Part shown: in pieces, positions 52,765 to 61,020 of the stretch
How positions within the stretch are numbered: the stretch's first letter is position 1
Layout of the letters: each line of letters begins with the position of its first letter
Origin: an uncultured Pelagibacteraceae bacterium
GTDB lineage: Bacteria > Pseudomonadota > Alphaproteobacteria > Pelagibacterales > Pelagibacteraceae
Assembly (NCBI GenBank): GCA_902523615.1
Contig: CABYZW010000001.1
Location: 62,001 to 126,000 of the forward strand
Length of the DNA: 64,000 bases
Reading direction: 5' to 3'
Notes under the pieces: model-generated
What the model saw: only the letters and a program-made list of their open reading frames with translations
What the model was told of the DNA's origin: nothing
Database searches by the model: none
Translations under genes and position numbers: made by a program

Positions 52765-52905
52765 TCTGTATATTTGCCTGAGAGTTTTGCTCCTTCGGCG
52801 AGAATTAAATCTCTTTCCAGAGTTAATATGTTACGGTCCTTTTTGCCTGAGAGATTCCTGGGCAGTTGCTCCTTCGGCGCTACGATGATCTGTAGTCTCT
52901 CCCGT
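52765..52905 (-). promoter_or_regulatory. Tandem glycine riboswitch (two aptamers) upstream of gcvT
   Basis: Minus strand has two copies of the glycine aptamer core: GGGAGAG..CGCCGAAGGAGCAAC..CTCTCAGGCAAAA (52905-52841) and GGAAAGAG..CGCCGAAGGAGCAAAACTCTCAGGCAAA (about 52821-52765). Confidence 0.95.
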
Positions 52906-52911
52906 ATATAA

Positions 52912-52940
52912 ATAATCCTACAAGAGGCTTAAAATGTCAA
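52912..52940 (-). promoter_or_regulatory. Candidate sigma70-type promoter for the gcvT riboswitch transcript
   Basis: Minus strand TTGACA (52940-52935), 17 bp spacer, GATTAT (52917-52912); predicted +1 about 52905, at the 5' edge of aptamer 1. Confidence 0.65.
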
Positions 52941-53815
52941 TTAGAAATAACTGTCTTTGGCTTTTTTAAAAGTGTGTAAAACTGAAGTAATACTGCAAAA
53001 AGAATTATTGCTCCTCCTATTAATCCATATAATGATGGTATTTCGCTCACAAAAAGAAATGCCCAAATTGGACCTAGAACAGACTCGGATAACATGATTA
53101 TTCCGACCATCGCCGAAGGGGTTGTCCTAGCACCAATAGTTATAAATATAAAACCAAAACCGATTTGAAAAAAACCAGCTAAAAAACCCAAAAAGATGTC
53201 GTGAGGCGAAATCATTATATTGGTTGAGACTGATAAGCCAATAAGACATGAACTTAGACCAGCAACAAACTGAGCTGGAACCATATCAACAGATGGAAAT
53301 TTTCTAACAATCATTATCAAAATCGCAAAAGTAATGGGCATTGTGAAGGCCGCTAAGTTTCCAGATAATTCTCCTGGAGATAAGGAGTTTCCAATCATTA
53401 ATAATACACCGGACATTGCTAAAATTATTGAGATTAATGTGGTCAAATTAATTTTTTCTTTTAAGAAAAAAAAACCAAATATAGCTAAAAATAAAATTTG
53501 AAGTGATATGATAAAATTTGTGTTAGCAACTGTAGTATTATACATGGCAAAAACATAACCACAAAAACCAATAGACAATATTAAACCTCCAATAAAACCT
53601 AGTATTCCAGAATCATAAAATGATTTTAAAACTTTACTTTTATAAGTAATAATTAAAAAAGTTAAAACAGTAAGAGAAAAAAATAGAGATCTCCAAAACA
53701 ATATCTGCCATAATGTTGCACCTTCAAACGATTTGACTATTAGTCCACCAAAACTTAAACTTAGAGCACCTAAGAAAATCAATAAAGGACCAGGTAAACT
53801 TTTTATAATATGCAT
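52937..53815 (-). CDS. DMT (EamA) superfamily transporter
   Basis: ~10 TM; FLAIFGFFFLKEKINLTTLISIILAMSGVLLMI. Confidence 0.85.
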   Translation of the reverse strand: MHIIKSLPGPLLIFLGALSLSFGGLIVKSFEGATLWQILFWRSLFFSLTVLTFLIITYKSKVLKSFYDSGILGFIGGLILSIGFCGYVFAMYNTTVANTNFIISLQILFLAIFGFFFLKEKINLTTLISIILAMSGVLLMIGNSLSPGELSGNLAAFTMPITFAILIMIVRKFPSVDMVPAQFVAGLSSCLIGLSVSTNIMISPHDIFLGFLAGFFQIGFGFIFITIGARTTPSAMVGIIMLSESVLGPIWAFLFVSEIPSLYGLIGGAIILFAVLLQFYTLLKKPKTVISN

Positions 53816-54759
53816 TAAATTTGTGAAATTAAATTTTGAGTTTCTAAGTCATACAATTTAAAAAGAGCCTCTGCACTATTTAAATCAACTTCTTGAAATT
53901 TAACATTTGTTCCAGGTGTTAATTGAACTAATTTATCGTAATCAGCACTTATAACTACACCAATTTTTGGATAACCTCCAATTGTACCATGATCTGAAAG
54001 CATAATTATTGGATTACCATCAGGAGGTACTTGGACCACACCCTTGATAAGGCCTTCAGATCTAATGTTGGAATCGACATTGTTTTCTATTTTTTTTCCA
54101 TCTAATCTCATTCCCATACGGTCAGATAATTTAGAGACTTTAAATTCATTTTCGAAAAAAATTTTTTTACCCTCTTCAGAAAAATAATTAAAATTTGTTC
54201 CTTTAATTACCCTTATATTTTCTATCTTCTTATTAACATAATTTAACTTGCTACTAATAAAATTTTGATTAATTTCTTTGACATTAATTTTTTGGTTATC
54301 AGATAACTTTTCTCCGTTGTTAGATCCAATCTTTGCCTTAATATTAGTTGAACAACTTGACCATTGAAATTTTAAATCAAATTTACCACTTATTGCCAAA
54401 TATCCATACACAGATTTATTAGTTGATATAATATCTAACTCATCATTATTTTCTAAAATAAAGGATTGATAACATTCACCATCAATAAAATTATCTCCTT
54501 TTTTAATTTTAAAACTCACATCACCAGTGATAGCAATATTTATTTTATCTCCATGATATTTCAAATGAGGACCCTGATAAGCAAATTCTATCACTGGATT
54601 GTCATAATGAATTCCAGTTAGTTTATTGGCTAATAAATAATTTCTATTATCCATGGCTCCACTGAATGGAATCCCTATGTGATAAAGGTTACTTCTTCCA
54701 AGATCTTGGAAAGTTGAATTAATACCAGCCCTCAAAATTTCAAAATAATTTTTACTCAT
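53815..54759 (-). CDS. pxpC: 5-oxoprolinase subunit C / biotin-dependent carboxyltransferase family
   Basis: FEILRAGINSTFQDLGRSNLYHIGIPFSGAMDNRNYLLANKL, MLSDHGTIGGYPKIGVV. Confidence 0.92.
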   Translation of the reverse strand: MSKNYFEILRAGINSTFQDLGRSNLYHIGIPFSGAMDNRNYLLANKLTGIHYDNPVIEFAYQGPHLKYHGDKINIAITGDVSFKIKKGDNFIDGECYQSFILENNDELDIISTNKSVYGYLAISGKFDLKFQWSSCSTNIKAKIGSNNGEKLSDNQKINVKEINQNFISSKLNYVNKKIENIRVIKGTNFNYFSEEGKKIFFENEFKVSKLSDRMGMRLDGKKIENNVDSNIRSEGLIKGVVQVPPDGNPIIMLSDHGTIGGYPKIGVVISADYDKLVQLTPGTNVKFQEVDLNSAEALFKLYDLETQNLISQI

Positions 54760-55426
54760 TATAATTTTGATATTTCTCTTTTGTAATTCTTTTAAATTTA
54801 ACTAAATCACCTGGATTAATTAAATTAGGCTCATCTTCTTTAGAACTATCAAAAATATTCAATGGAGTATTTCCAATAATATTCCACCCTCCAGGACTTT
54901 CAAATGTATAGATATTTGCAAATTGTTCAGTTAAGCCAATAGAACCTTTTGGTACTTTGACCCTAGGAGTATCAAGACGTTTTGTTCTGAGATTATTATC
55001 TAAATCTCCAAGAAAAGGCATTCCTGCAATAAAACCTGTCATATAACAAAAAAATTCTTTTTCAAAGAAACTTTCATATATTTTTTCCTCTCCCATCTTA
55101 AGTTTTTTCTCTAATCTTTTTATATCTAAGGAAAAATCTTTTTCACAACAAACAGGAATTTCAAATTTTTTTTTTTGATAACTTTCATTTTCAATAATTT
55201 CTATATTATCTATTATTTTTTTTAGTTTACCAAAATTAATTTTTTTAAGATCAAAAGAAATAATCAATTTATTATACGATGGAGTAAGATTATTTACCCC
55301 CACAATCTTTTTTTTTTGAATAGTTTTAAAAAATTTAATTACGTGGGTATTAATCTCTTTATTCACTTCTTTTCCAAAATCACAATATAAAGCTGCGTCA
55401 CCAAGATTTGATATATTTTTTATCAT
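54752..55426 (-). CDS. pxpB: 5-oxoprolinase subunit B
   Basis: GFIAGMPFLGDLD, RLDTPRVKVPKGSIGLTEQFANIYTFESPGGWNIIGNTPL. Confidence 0.93.
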   Translation of the reverse strand: MIKNISNLGDAALYCDFGKEVNKEINTHVIKFFKTIQKKKIVGVNNLTPSYNKLIISFDLKKINFGKLKKIIDNIEIIENESYQKKKFEIPVCCEKDFSLDIKRLEKKLKMGEEKIYESFFEKEFFCYMTGFIAGMPFLGDLDNNLRTKRLDTPRVKVPKGSIGLTEQFANIYTFESPGGWNIIGNTPLNIFDSSKEDEPNLINPGDLVKFKRITKEKYQNYNE

Positions 55427-55454
55427 GCCATGTTATACTTCAAGTACTATTAGT

Positions 55455-56228
55455 ATGGAAATTAATATAAATTGCGATTTAGGTGAAAAATCAAAGCACC
55501 ATTCAAATAAATATGATCCTGATTTACTTGAAATAGTAAATTCAGCAAATATTGCATGTGGATATCATGCTGGTAATGAAGAAACAATGTATCAAGTAGT
55601 AAAAATTTCAAAAAAAAATGGAGTTAGCATAGGAGCACATCCTTCTTTTAATGATCCAGAAAACTTTGGCAGAGAAAGAATGAATTTATCTGAAAAAGAA
55701 ATTAAAAAATTGCTTATAGATCAGTATGAAATACTCCAAAAAATAGCAATAAAGCATAACGAAAAGGTTTCTCATATTAAACCTCATGGAGCATTAAATA
55801 ATATGGCATGTGAAGATATTGAACTTTCAAAACTAATAGCAAACGTAATTAAAGATATTGATAAAGATTTAATCTACCTTGTCCCAACAGGTTCAAAAAT
55901 GGAGGAAGCAGCAAAAAAATTAGATATGAAAATAGCCTGTGAGATTTTTGCTGATAGAAATTATGAGGAAGATGGAAATCTTGTTTCAAGAAAAAAATCT
56001 AATGCTCTTATTCTTGATCCAGATGAAGCTAAAAAACATGTTTTAAAGATGGTCAAACATCAAGCTTTAAACTGTGTAACAGGAAAACAAATACCCTGTG
56101 AAATCGACTCTATTTGTATTCATGGCGACAATTTGCACTCCCTAAAAACAGCAAAGATTATCAAGAAAACTCTAATTTCAAATAATCTAAAATTGAAAAG
56201 TTTGCCTCAGTTAAGTAAGTTTAATTAA
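55455..56228 (+). CDS. pxpA: 5-oxoprolinase subunit A (LamB/YcsF family)
   Basis: INCDLGEKSKHH, NSANIACGYHAGNEETM, GAHPSFNDPENFGRERM, HIKPHGALNN; start refined to ATG 55455. Confidence 0.93.
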   Translation: MEININCDLGEKSKHHSNKYDPDLLEIVNSANIACGYHAGNEETMYQVVKISKKNGVSIGAHPSFNDPENFGRERMNLSEKEIKKLLIDQYEILQKIAIKHNEKVSHIKPHGALNNMACEDIELSKLIANVIKDIDKDLIYLVPTGSKMEEAAKKLDMKIACEIFADRNYEEDGNLVSRKKSNALILDPDEAKKHVLKMVKHQALNCVTGKQIPCEIDSICIHGDNLHSLKTAKIIKKTLISNNLKLKSLPQLSKFN

Positions 56229-56728
56229 TGTTTAAAAAGTTTTTTATATTCCTGTTTTCTTTGTCACTAATATTTACTCATCTTCATGCTGCTGGTGGTA
56301 ATGGAGGAGATGGTGGAGAAAGCAAATTAAAAAAATTAACATCTTATGATTCTGCTGTTAAAAAAATTAACAAAGCAAAAAAATTAGAAAAAAAAGGTAA
56401 AGATAAAAAAGCAACTAAATTTTACAATGAAGCATTAAAACTGCTTTACAAAGCAAATAAAGAAAAACCGTTTGATCCAGACACGCTAAACTATTTGGGC
56501 TTTGCAAATAGAAAAGTCGACAATTTTAAAGATGCTGAAATTTATTATACTATGGGACTTGAAATTGATCCAAAGCACGTAGGTATTAATGAATATCTAG
56601 GTGAACTATATGTGGCAACAAACAGACACAATCTTGCTGTTGAAAGACTTGAAGTTTTAAAAAGTTGCAATTGTGAAGAATATGATGAGTTAAAAGCAGT
56701 TATTGCTGGTAAAAAATCAAAATATTGA
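56228..56728 (+). CDS. Exported TPR-repeat protein
   Basis: Signal peptide; KATKFYNEALKLLYKANKEKPFDPDTLNYLGFANRKVDNFKDAEIYYTMGLEIDPKH. Confidence 0.8.
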   Translation: MFKKFFIFLFSLSLIFTHLHAAGGNGGDGGESKLKKLTSYDSAVKKINKAKKLEKKGKDKKATKFYNEALKLLYKANKEKPFDPDTLNYLGFANRKVDNFKDAEIYYTMGLEIDPKHVGINEYLGELYVATNRHNLAVERLEVLKSCNCEEYDELKAVIAGKKSKY

Positions 56729-56788
56729 TTTCTTATAATAGACAATAAAATCTGGATAATTATAATTAACTAATAATATATTATTACA

Positions 56789-57400
56789 TTGTTAGAAGAA
56801 TCTCTCATACTCTTACAGATCATCTTTATTGATATTATTTTGGCAGCAGATAATGCGATTATAATTGGTTTAATTGCTGCGAACTTTGTTCCTAAAAACA
56901 GAAAACAAATTATATTATGGGGTGTAGCTGGAGCTTTAATATTTAAAGTCATATTTGCAATTTTCGCAACCTACTTATTTCAGTTTTATTGGATTAAGAT
57001 ATTAGGTGGATTGCTTCTAATATGGATAGTCAATGATTTAAGAAAAGATTTATTTGAAATAAAAAAGATTAAATCTCCAAAATCAGTTTCAAAAGAACCT
57101 TCATTTATTAAAAGTATCTATAAAGTTCTTTTTGCTGACATAACGATTAGTTTTGATAATGTTATTGGGGTAGTTGGAGCAGCAAAAGGAAACTTTGGAT
57201 TTATGATATTTGGATTAATATTATCGGTTGTTTTAACCGGTGCTTTGGCAACATATCTTGCAAACTATATTCAGAAACATTTATGGATAGCTTATGTTGG
57301 TCTTTTTTTTATTTTACTCGTTGCTTTACAACTAGTTATCGGAGGTTTAAATGACTATGGTGTCTTATCAATAAATGAAACATTTAAAAAATATTTTTAA
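56789..57400 (+). CDS. TerC-family integral membrane protein (YjbE-like)
   Basis: IIFIDIILAADNAIIIGLIAA, ADITISFDNVIGVVGAAKGN; TTG start. Confidence 0.88.
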   Translation: MLEESLILLQIIFIDIILAADNAIIIGLIAANFVPKNRKQIILWGVAGALIFKVIFAIFATYLFQFYWIKILGGLLLIWIVNDLRKDLFEIKKIKSPKSVSKEPSFIKSIYKVLFADITISFDNVIGVVGAAKGNFGFMIFGLILSVVLTGALATYLANYIQKHLWIAYVGLFFILLVALQLVIGGLNDYGVLSINETFKKYF

Positions 57401-57411
57401 AATTTAAAGAA

Positions 57412-58269
57412 TTGCCTATTAAACATTTATTCATTCTTATTTTAATAATGATCGCACATGGTAGTGCTTTTCCTGTTGCTAAATTAGCACTAAATAGTTC
57501 TGTACCTCCTATTTTAATGGCGTCTTTAAGAATGGGCTTCGTATTTATCTTATTAATTCCATTTTTAAATTTTAAGCTACCTGAAAAAAAATTTTTAAAA
57601 GCTTTAATAATATTCTCAATAAGCATGGGAGTATTGGTTTATATGTTTATGAATTTGTCATTATATCATTCATCAATCATATCACCTATTATTCTTGGTT
57701 CTCAACTTGCAATTCCATTTGGAATTTTAGCTAGCGCTTTAATCTTAAAGGAAAACATAAGTAGAAATAAATGGTTTTTAATTTTCAGCTCATTTATTGG
57801 GATTTTAATTATTTTTTTTGATCCAAAGCTTTCAGAAAACTATCTAGGATTATTTTTTGCAAGCTTGATGGCATTGTTTTTTGGCCTTTCTCAAGTTTAC
57901 TCAAGACAATTAAAAGAGCTTCCTTTAAGTTTAATTAATGCATGCACTGGAATATTTGGTTTTATTATACTTTTGATGATTTCTATATCATTTGAAGGAA
58001 ATGTTTATTTTAACATTCTAAAAATTAACAACGAGACATGGATTTTAATCTTATATCAAGCTATCATAGTTTCATTATGTGCTCATTTATTAATGTTTTA
58101 TCTTTATAAGTTTTACACAGTTGGTCAAATTTTTCCGTTTTATTCTTTGTTTCCTATTTTCGGAATAATTTTAACTTATTTAGTATTTGGAGAAGTACCG
58201 ACTGTATTGTTCATAATGGGTGGAATAATTGTAATATCTTCAGTCTTTTTACTTCATAAAATTGAATAA
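57412..58269 (+). CDS. DMT (EamA) superfamily transporter
   Basis: ~10 TM; LGSQLAIPFGILASALILKENISRNKWFLIFSSFIGILIIFFDP; TTG start. Confidence 0.85.
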   Translation: MPIKHLFILILIMIAHGSAFPVAKLALNSSVPPILMASLRMGFVFILLIPFLNFKLPEKKFLKALIIFSISMGVLVYMFMNLSLYHSSIISPIILGSQLAIPFGILASALILKENISRNKWFLIFSSFIGILIIFFDPKLSENYLGLFFASLMALFFGLSQVYSRQLKELPLSLINACTGIFGFIILLMISISFEGNVYFNILKINNETWILILYQAIIVSLCAHLLMFYLYKFYTVGQIFPFYSLFPIFGIILTYLVFGEVPTVLFIMGGIIVISSVFLLHKIE

Positions 58270-58342
58270 ATTGCTTATTGAAAAAATACTCAAATAAGCT
58301 TTAATTTATTTTTTATAAATTGATAACAAATAGAGGAAAATA

Positions 58343-59524
58343 ATGAAAAAACTATTTATTGCTGCATTTATATTCGTTTCTACTTTTACAACTAATATTT
58401 TTGCAGATATTAAAATGGGAATAATTTTAGGGTTCACTGGTCCTATAGAGTCCCTAACGCCAGCTATGGCAGCGTCAGCTGAGCTAGCGTTTACTGAAGC
58501 ATCTGACTCTGGATCACTATTAGGTGGAGAAAAGATCACAGTAGTAAGAGCAGACTCAACTTGTGTTGACTCAGCTGCTGCTACAGCAGCAGCAGAAGGT
58601 GTAATTTCTCAAGGTGTTGCAGCTATAATGGGAGCTGATTGTTCAGGAGTAACTGGAGCTATAGCTTCAAACGTTGCAGTACCAAATGGTGTTGTAATGA
58701 TTTCTCCATCAGCTACATCGCCTGGGTTAACTACTCTTGATGATAAAGGATATTTTTTTAGAACAGCGCCATCAGATGCTAGAGGTGGACAAATTTTAGC
58801 TGACATCACTAAAGACAGAAGAGTAAAAAGTGTTGCAATTACTTACACAAATAATGATTATGGAAAAGGTTTGGCTGATGTTTATAAAGCAGCCGTTGAA
58901 GCTCATGGTATTAAAGTAACTACTGTAACTGCTCACGAAGACGGTAAAGCAGACTACTCTTCTGAAGTAGCAACTCTTGCTTCAGCAGGTGGTGATGCTG
59001 TAGCAGTAATTGGATACCTTGACCAAGGTGGTAAAGGAATTATCCAAGCTTCTTTAGATTCTGGTGCATTTGATAAATTTATTTTATCTGATGGTATGAT
59101 TGGTCAGTCTTTAGTTGATGCATTTGGAAAAGATTTAAGAAAATCTTTTGGCTCTATGCCAGGTTCAACTGGCAAAGGTGCAGGTGTGTTTGGTAATGTA
59201 GCAAAAGCTGCTGGTATCGATAGCTCTGGTCCTTATACAGGTGAGTCATATGATGCGGCTGCTTTAATTGTTTTAGCAATGCAAGCTGGAGGATCAGCCG
59301 ATAGAGCATCAATTGCAAAAAATGTAATGGATGTTGCTAACGGTCCTGGAACTAAAATTTACCCAGGTGAACTAAAAAAAGGTTTAGATTTATTAGCTAA
59401 AGGTAAAAAAGTTGACTACGAAGGTGCAACTGGAGTTACTTTTACTAGCGTTGGTGAAGCTGAAGGTTCTTTCTTAGAACAAGAAATTAAAAGTGGAAAA
59501 TTCAAAACTAAAAAACAAAGATAA
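58343..59524 (+). CDS. Branched-chain amino-acid-type ABC transporter substrate-binding protein
   Basis: Signal peptide; KMGIILGFTGPIESL, VISQGVAAIMGADCSGVTGAIAS, VAITYTNNDYGKGLADVYKAAVEAHG; convergent with liv permease/ATPase genes. Confidence 0.93.
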   Translation: MKKLFIAAFIFVSTFTTNIFADIKMGIILGFTGPIESLTPAMAASAELAFTEASDSGSLLGGEKITVVRADSTCVDSAAATAAAEGVISQGVAAIMGADCSGVTGAIASNVAVPNGVVMISPSATSPGLTTLDDKGYFFRTAPSDARGGQILADITKDRRVKSVAITYTNNDYGKGLADVYKAAVEAHGIKVTTVTAHEDGKADYSSEVATLASAGGDAVAVIGYLDQGGKGIIQASLDSGAFDKFILSDGMIGQSLVDAFGKDLRKSFGSMPGSTGKGAGVFGNVAKAAGIDSSGPYTGESYDAAALIVLAMQAGGSADRASIAKNVMDVANGPGTKIYPGELKKGLDLLAKGKKVDYEGATGVTFTSVGEAEGSFLEQEIKSGKFKTKKQR

Positions 59525-59542
59525 TTTTTTACATTAAAATTT

Positions 59543-59575
59543 AAACCCCTAGCATTAATTTGTTGGGGGTTTTTT
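59543..59575 (+). terminator. Rho-independent terminator after the substrate-binding protein gene
   Basis: AAACCCC-(16 nt)-GGGGTTTTTT: 7 bp stem followed by a T run. Confidence 0.75.
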
Positions 59576-59645
59576 AAAAGAACAAATATTTATCAGCCAT
59601 ATATAAAGCCCAAGCTATCGCGGCACCTGTAATAATATATTTCAT
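59574..59645 (-). CDS. Putative 23-aa membrane microprotein MKYIITGAAIAWALYMADKYLFF
   Basis: Absent from the ORF track (too short); ATG 4 nt after the livM stop (TAG-GTTT-ATG), AGG just upstream, single hydrophobic helix. Confidence 0.5.
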   Translation of the reverse strand: MKYIITGAAIAWALYMADKYLFF

Positions 59646-59649
59646 AAAC

Positions 59650-61020
59650 CTATTTTATTTCTATTTTTTCAGGAAGTATACCCTTTGGTCTATATCTCAT
59701 AATTAATAAAAGGCCTATACCCATCATTAAAAACCTAAAGTATGGTACGCTTTCAATTAAATGAACTTTTAAAAAGTGGGTGTCATCTAAACCTGCAGTT
59801 GTTAAATTTACTAAATATAATCCTATTGGTGCAGACTCAATCCATAAGAACCAAACTGCAAAACCTCCAAGAATTGCACCAAAATTATTTCCACTTCCCC
59901 CAACTATAACCATAACCCAAATTAAAAAAGTATATCTCATTGGTCTGTAACTTCCTGGTGTGAATAATCCATCTTGAGTTACTAACATCGCTCCAGCAAT
60001 CCCAACAATGGCTGAGCCTAAGACAAATATTAATAGATGTTGCTTAACAACATTTTTGCCCATAGCATTAGCTGCTTCTTCATTATCTCTAATAGCTCTC
60101 ATCATTCGTCCCCAAGGAGAGTACAGAGCTTTTTGAGTAAAAATTAAAAGAATAATCACAACTACTAAAAATAATCCTGAGTAGCAGAGCTTTACAAAAA
60201 CTGATGATCCTTCAATTACAAACTGATTAAGAGCAGCTTGTCTTTCAGTAAAGTCTGAAATTAAACTTAATTTACCTGAGTTAAATTTCTCAACTAAATT
60301 AATGAACCAATCTGTTTGTTGTAAGTTAACCTCATATGGTGCAGGTCGTTTTAACCCAATTACGTTTTTAACACCTCTTGTCAGCCAGTCTTCATGTTTA
60401 ATAATTGCAATTACAATCTCAGATATTAATAATGTTGCTATCGCTAGGTAATCTGCCCTCAAACCTAAAGCAACTTTACCTATGATAAATGCCAATCCAC
60501 CAGCAAAAAAAGCTCCAACTAACCAAGAAAAAATAATTGGAAGACCAAGTCCTCCCAAAAAACCTGTTTTTGCTGGGTCAACCTCTTCAATTGCCTCAAT
60601 TCCTGGCTCAGATACAAATCGTATTATAATAATTCCTAAGATGATGATTGAGGCAATAATATAAGTTCTTGTTTTCGATTTTTTATATTTCTTTAAAACA
60701 TATCTAACTGCCAACACCATCCCTACAATAAAAAATAGGCTAAATAAAATATTTGAACCACCTACGCTCCAAGCCTCTTGGACTGGGTTAACAGAAATCA
60801 AAACTGCTGCCAAACCACCTAAAGCTGTGTAACCCATTATTCCAAAGTTAATAAGTCCAGCATAACCCCATTGAATATTAGCACCCATTGTCATAACAGC
60901 TGAAATTAAACAAAGATTAAATATTGATAGAGCAATATTCCAAGATTGGAATATTCCTACAAGAATAATCAACCCCATCATTATACTATAAGCTGCTATT
61001 ACATTTAAATTTTTTCTCAT
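59650..61020 (-). CDS. livM: Branched-chain amino-acid ABC transporter permease
   Basis: Multi-TM; GYAGLINFGIMGYTALGGLAAVL, SPWGRMMRAIRDNEEAANAMGKNV. Confidence 0.92.
   Translation of the reverse strand: MRKNLNVIAAYSIMMGLIILVGIFQSWNIALSIFNLCLISAVMTMGANIQWGYAGLINFGIMGYTALGGLAAVLISVNPVQEAWSVGGSNILFSLFFIVGMVLAVRYVLKKYKKSKTRTYIIASIIILGIIIIRFVSEPGIEAIEEVDPAKTGFLGGLGLPIIFSWLVGAFFAGGLAFIIGKVALGLRADYLAIATLLISEIVIAIIKHEDWLTRGVKNVIGLKRPAPYEVNLQQTDWFINLVEKFNSGKLSLISDFTERQAALNQFVIEGSSVFVKLCYSGLFLVVVIILLIFTQKALYSPWGRMMRAIRDNEEAANAMGKNVVKQHLLIFVLGSAIVGIAGAMLVTQDGLFTPGSYRPMRYTFLIWVMVIVGGSGNNFGAILGGFAVWFLWIESAPIGLYLVNLTTAGLDDTHFLKVHLIESVPYFRFLMMGIGLLLIMRYRPKGILPEKIEIK

Noticed and set aside
58273-58299. Inverted repeat GCTTATT...AATAAGC before the substrate-binding protein gene
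   Set aside because: AT-rich 7 bp stem with a 13-nt loop; could be a weak terminator or chance in this composition.
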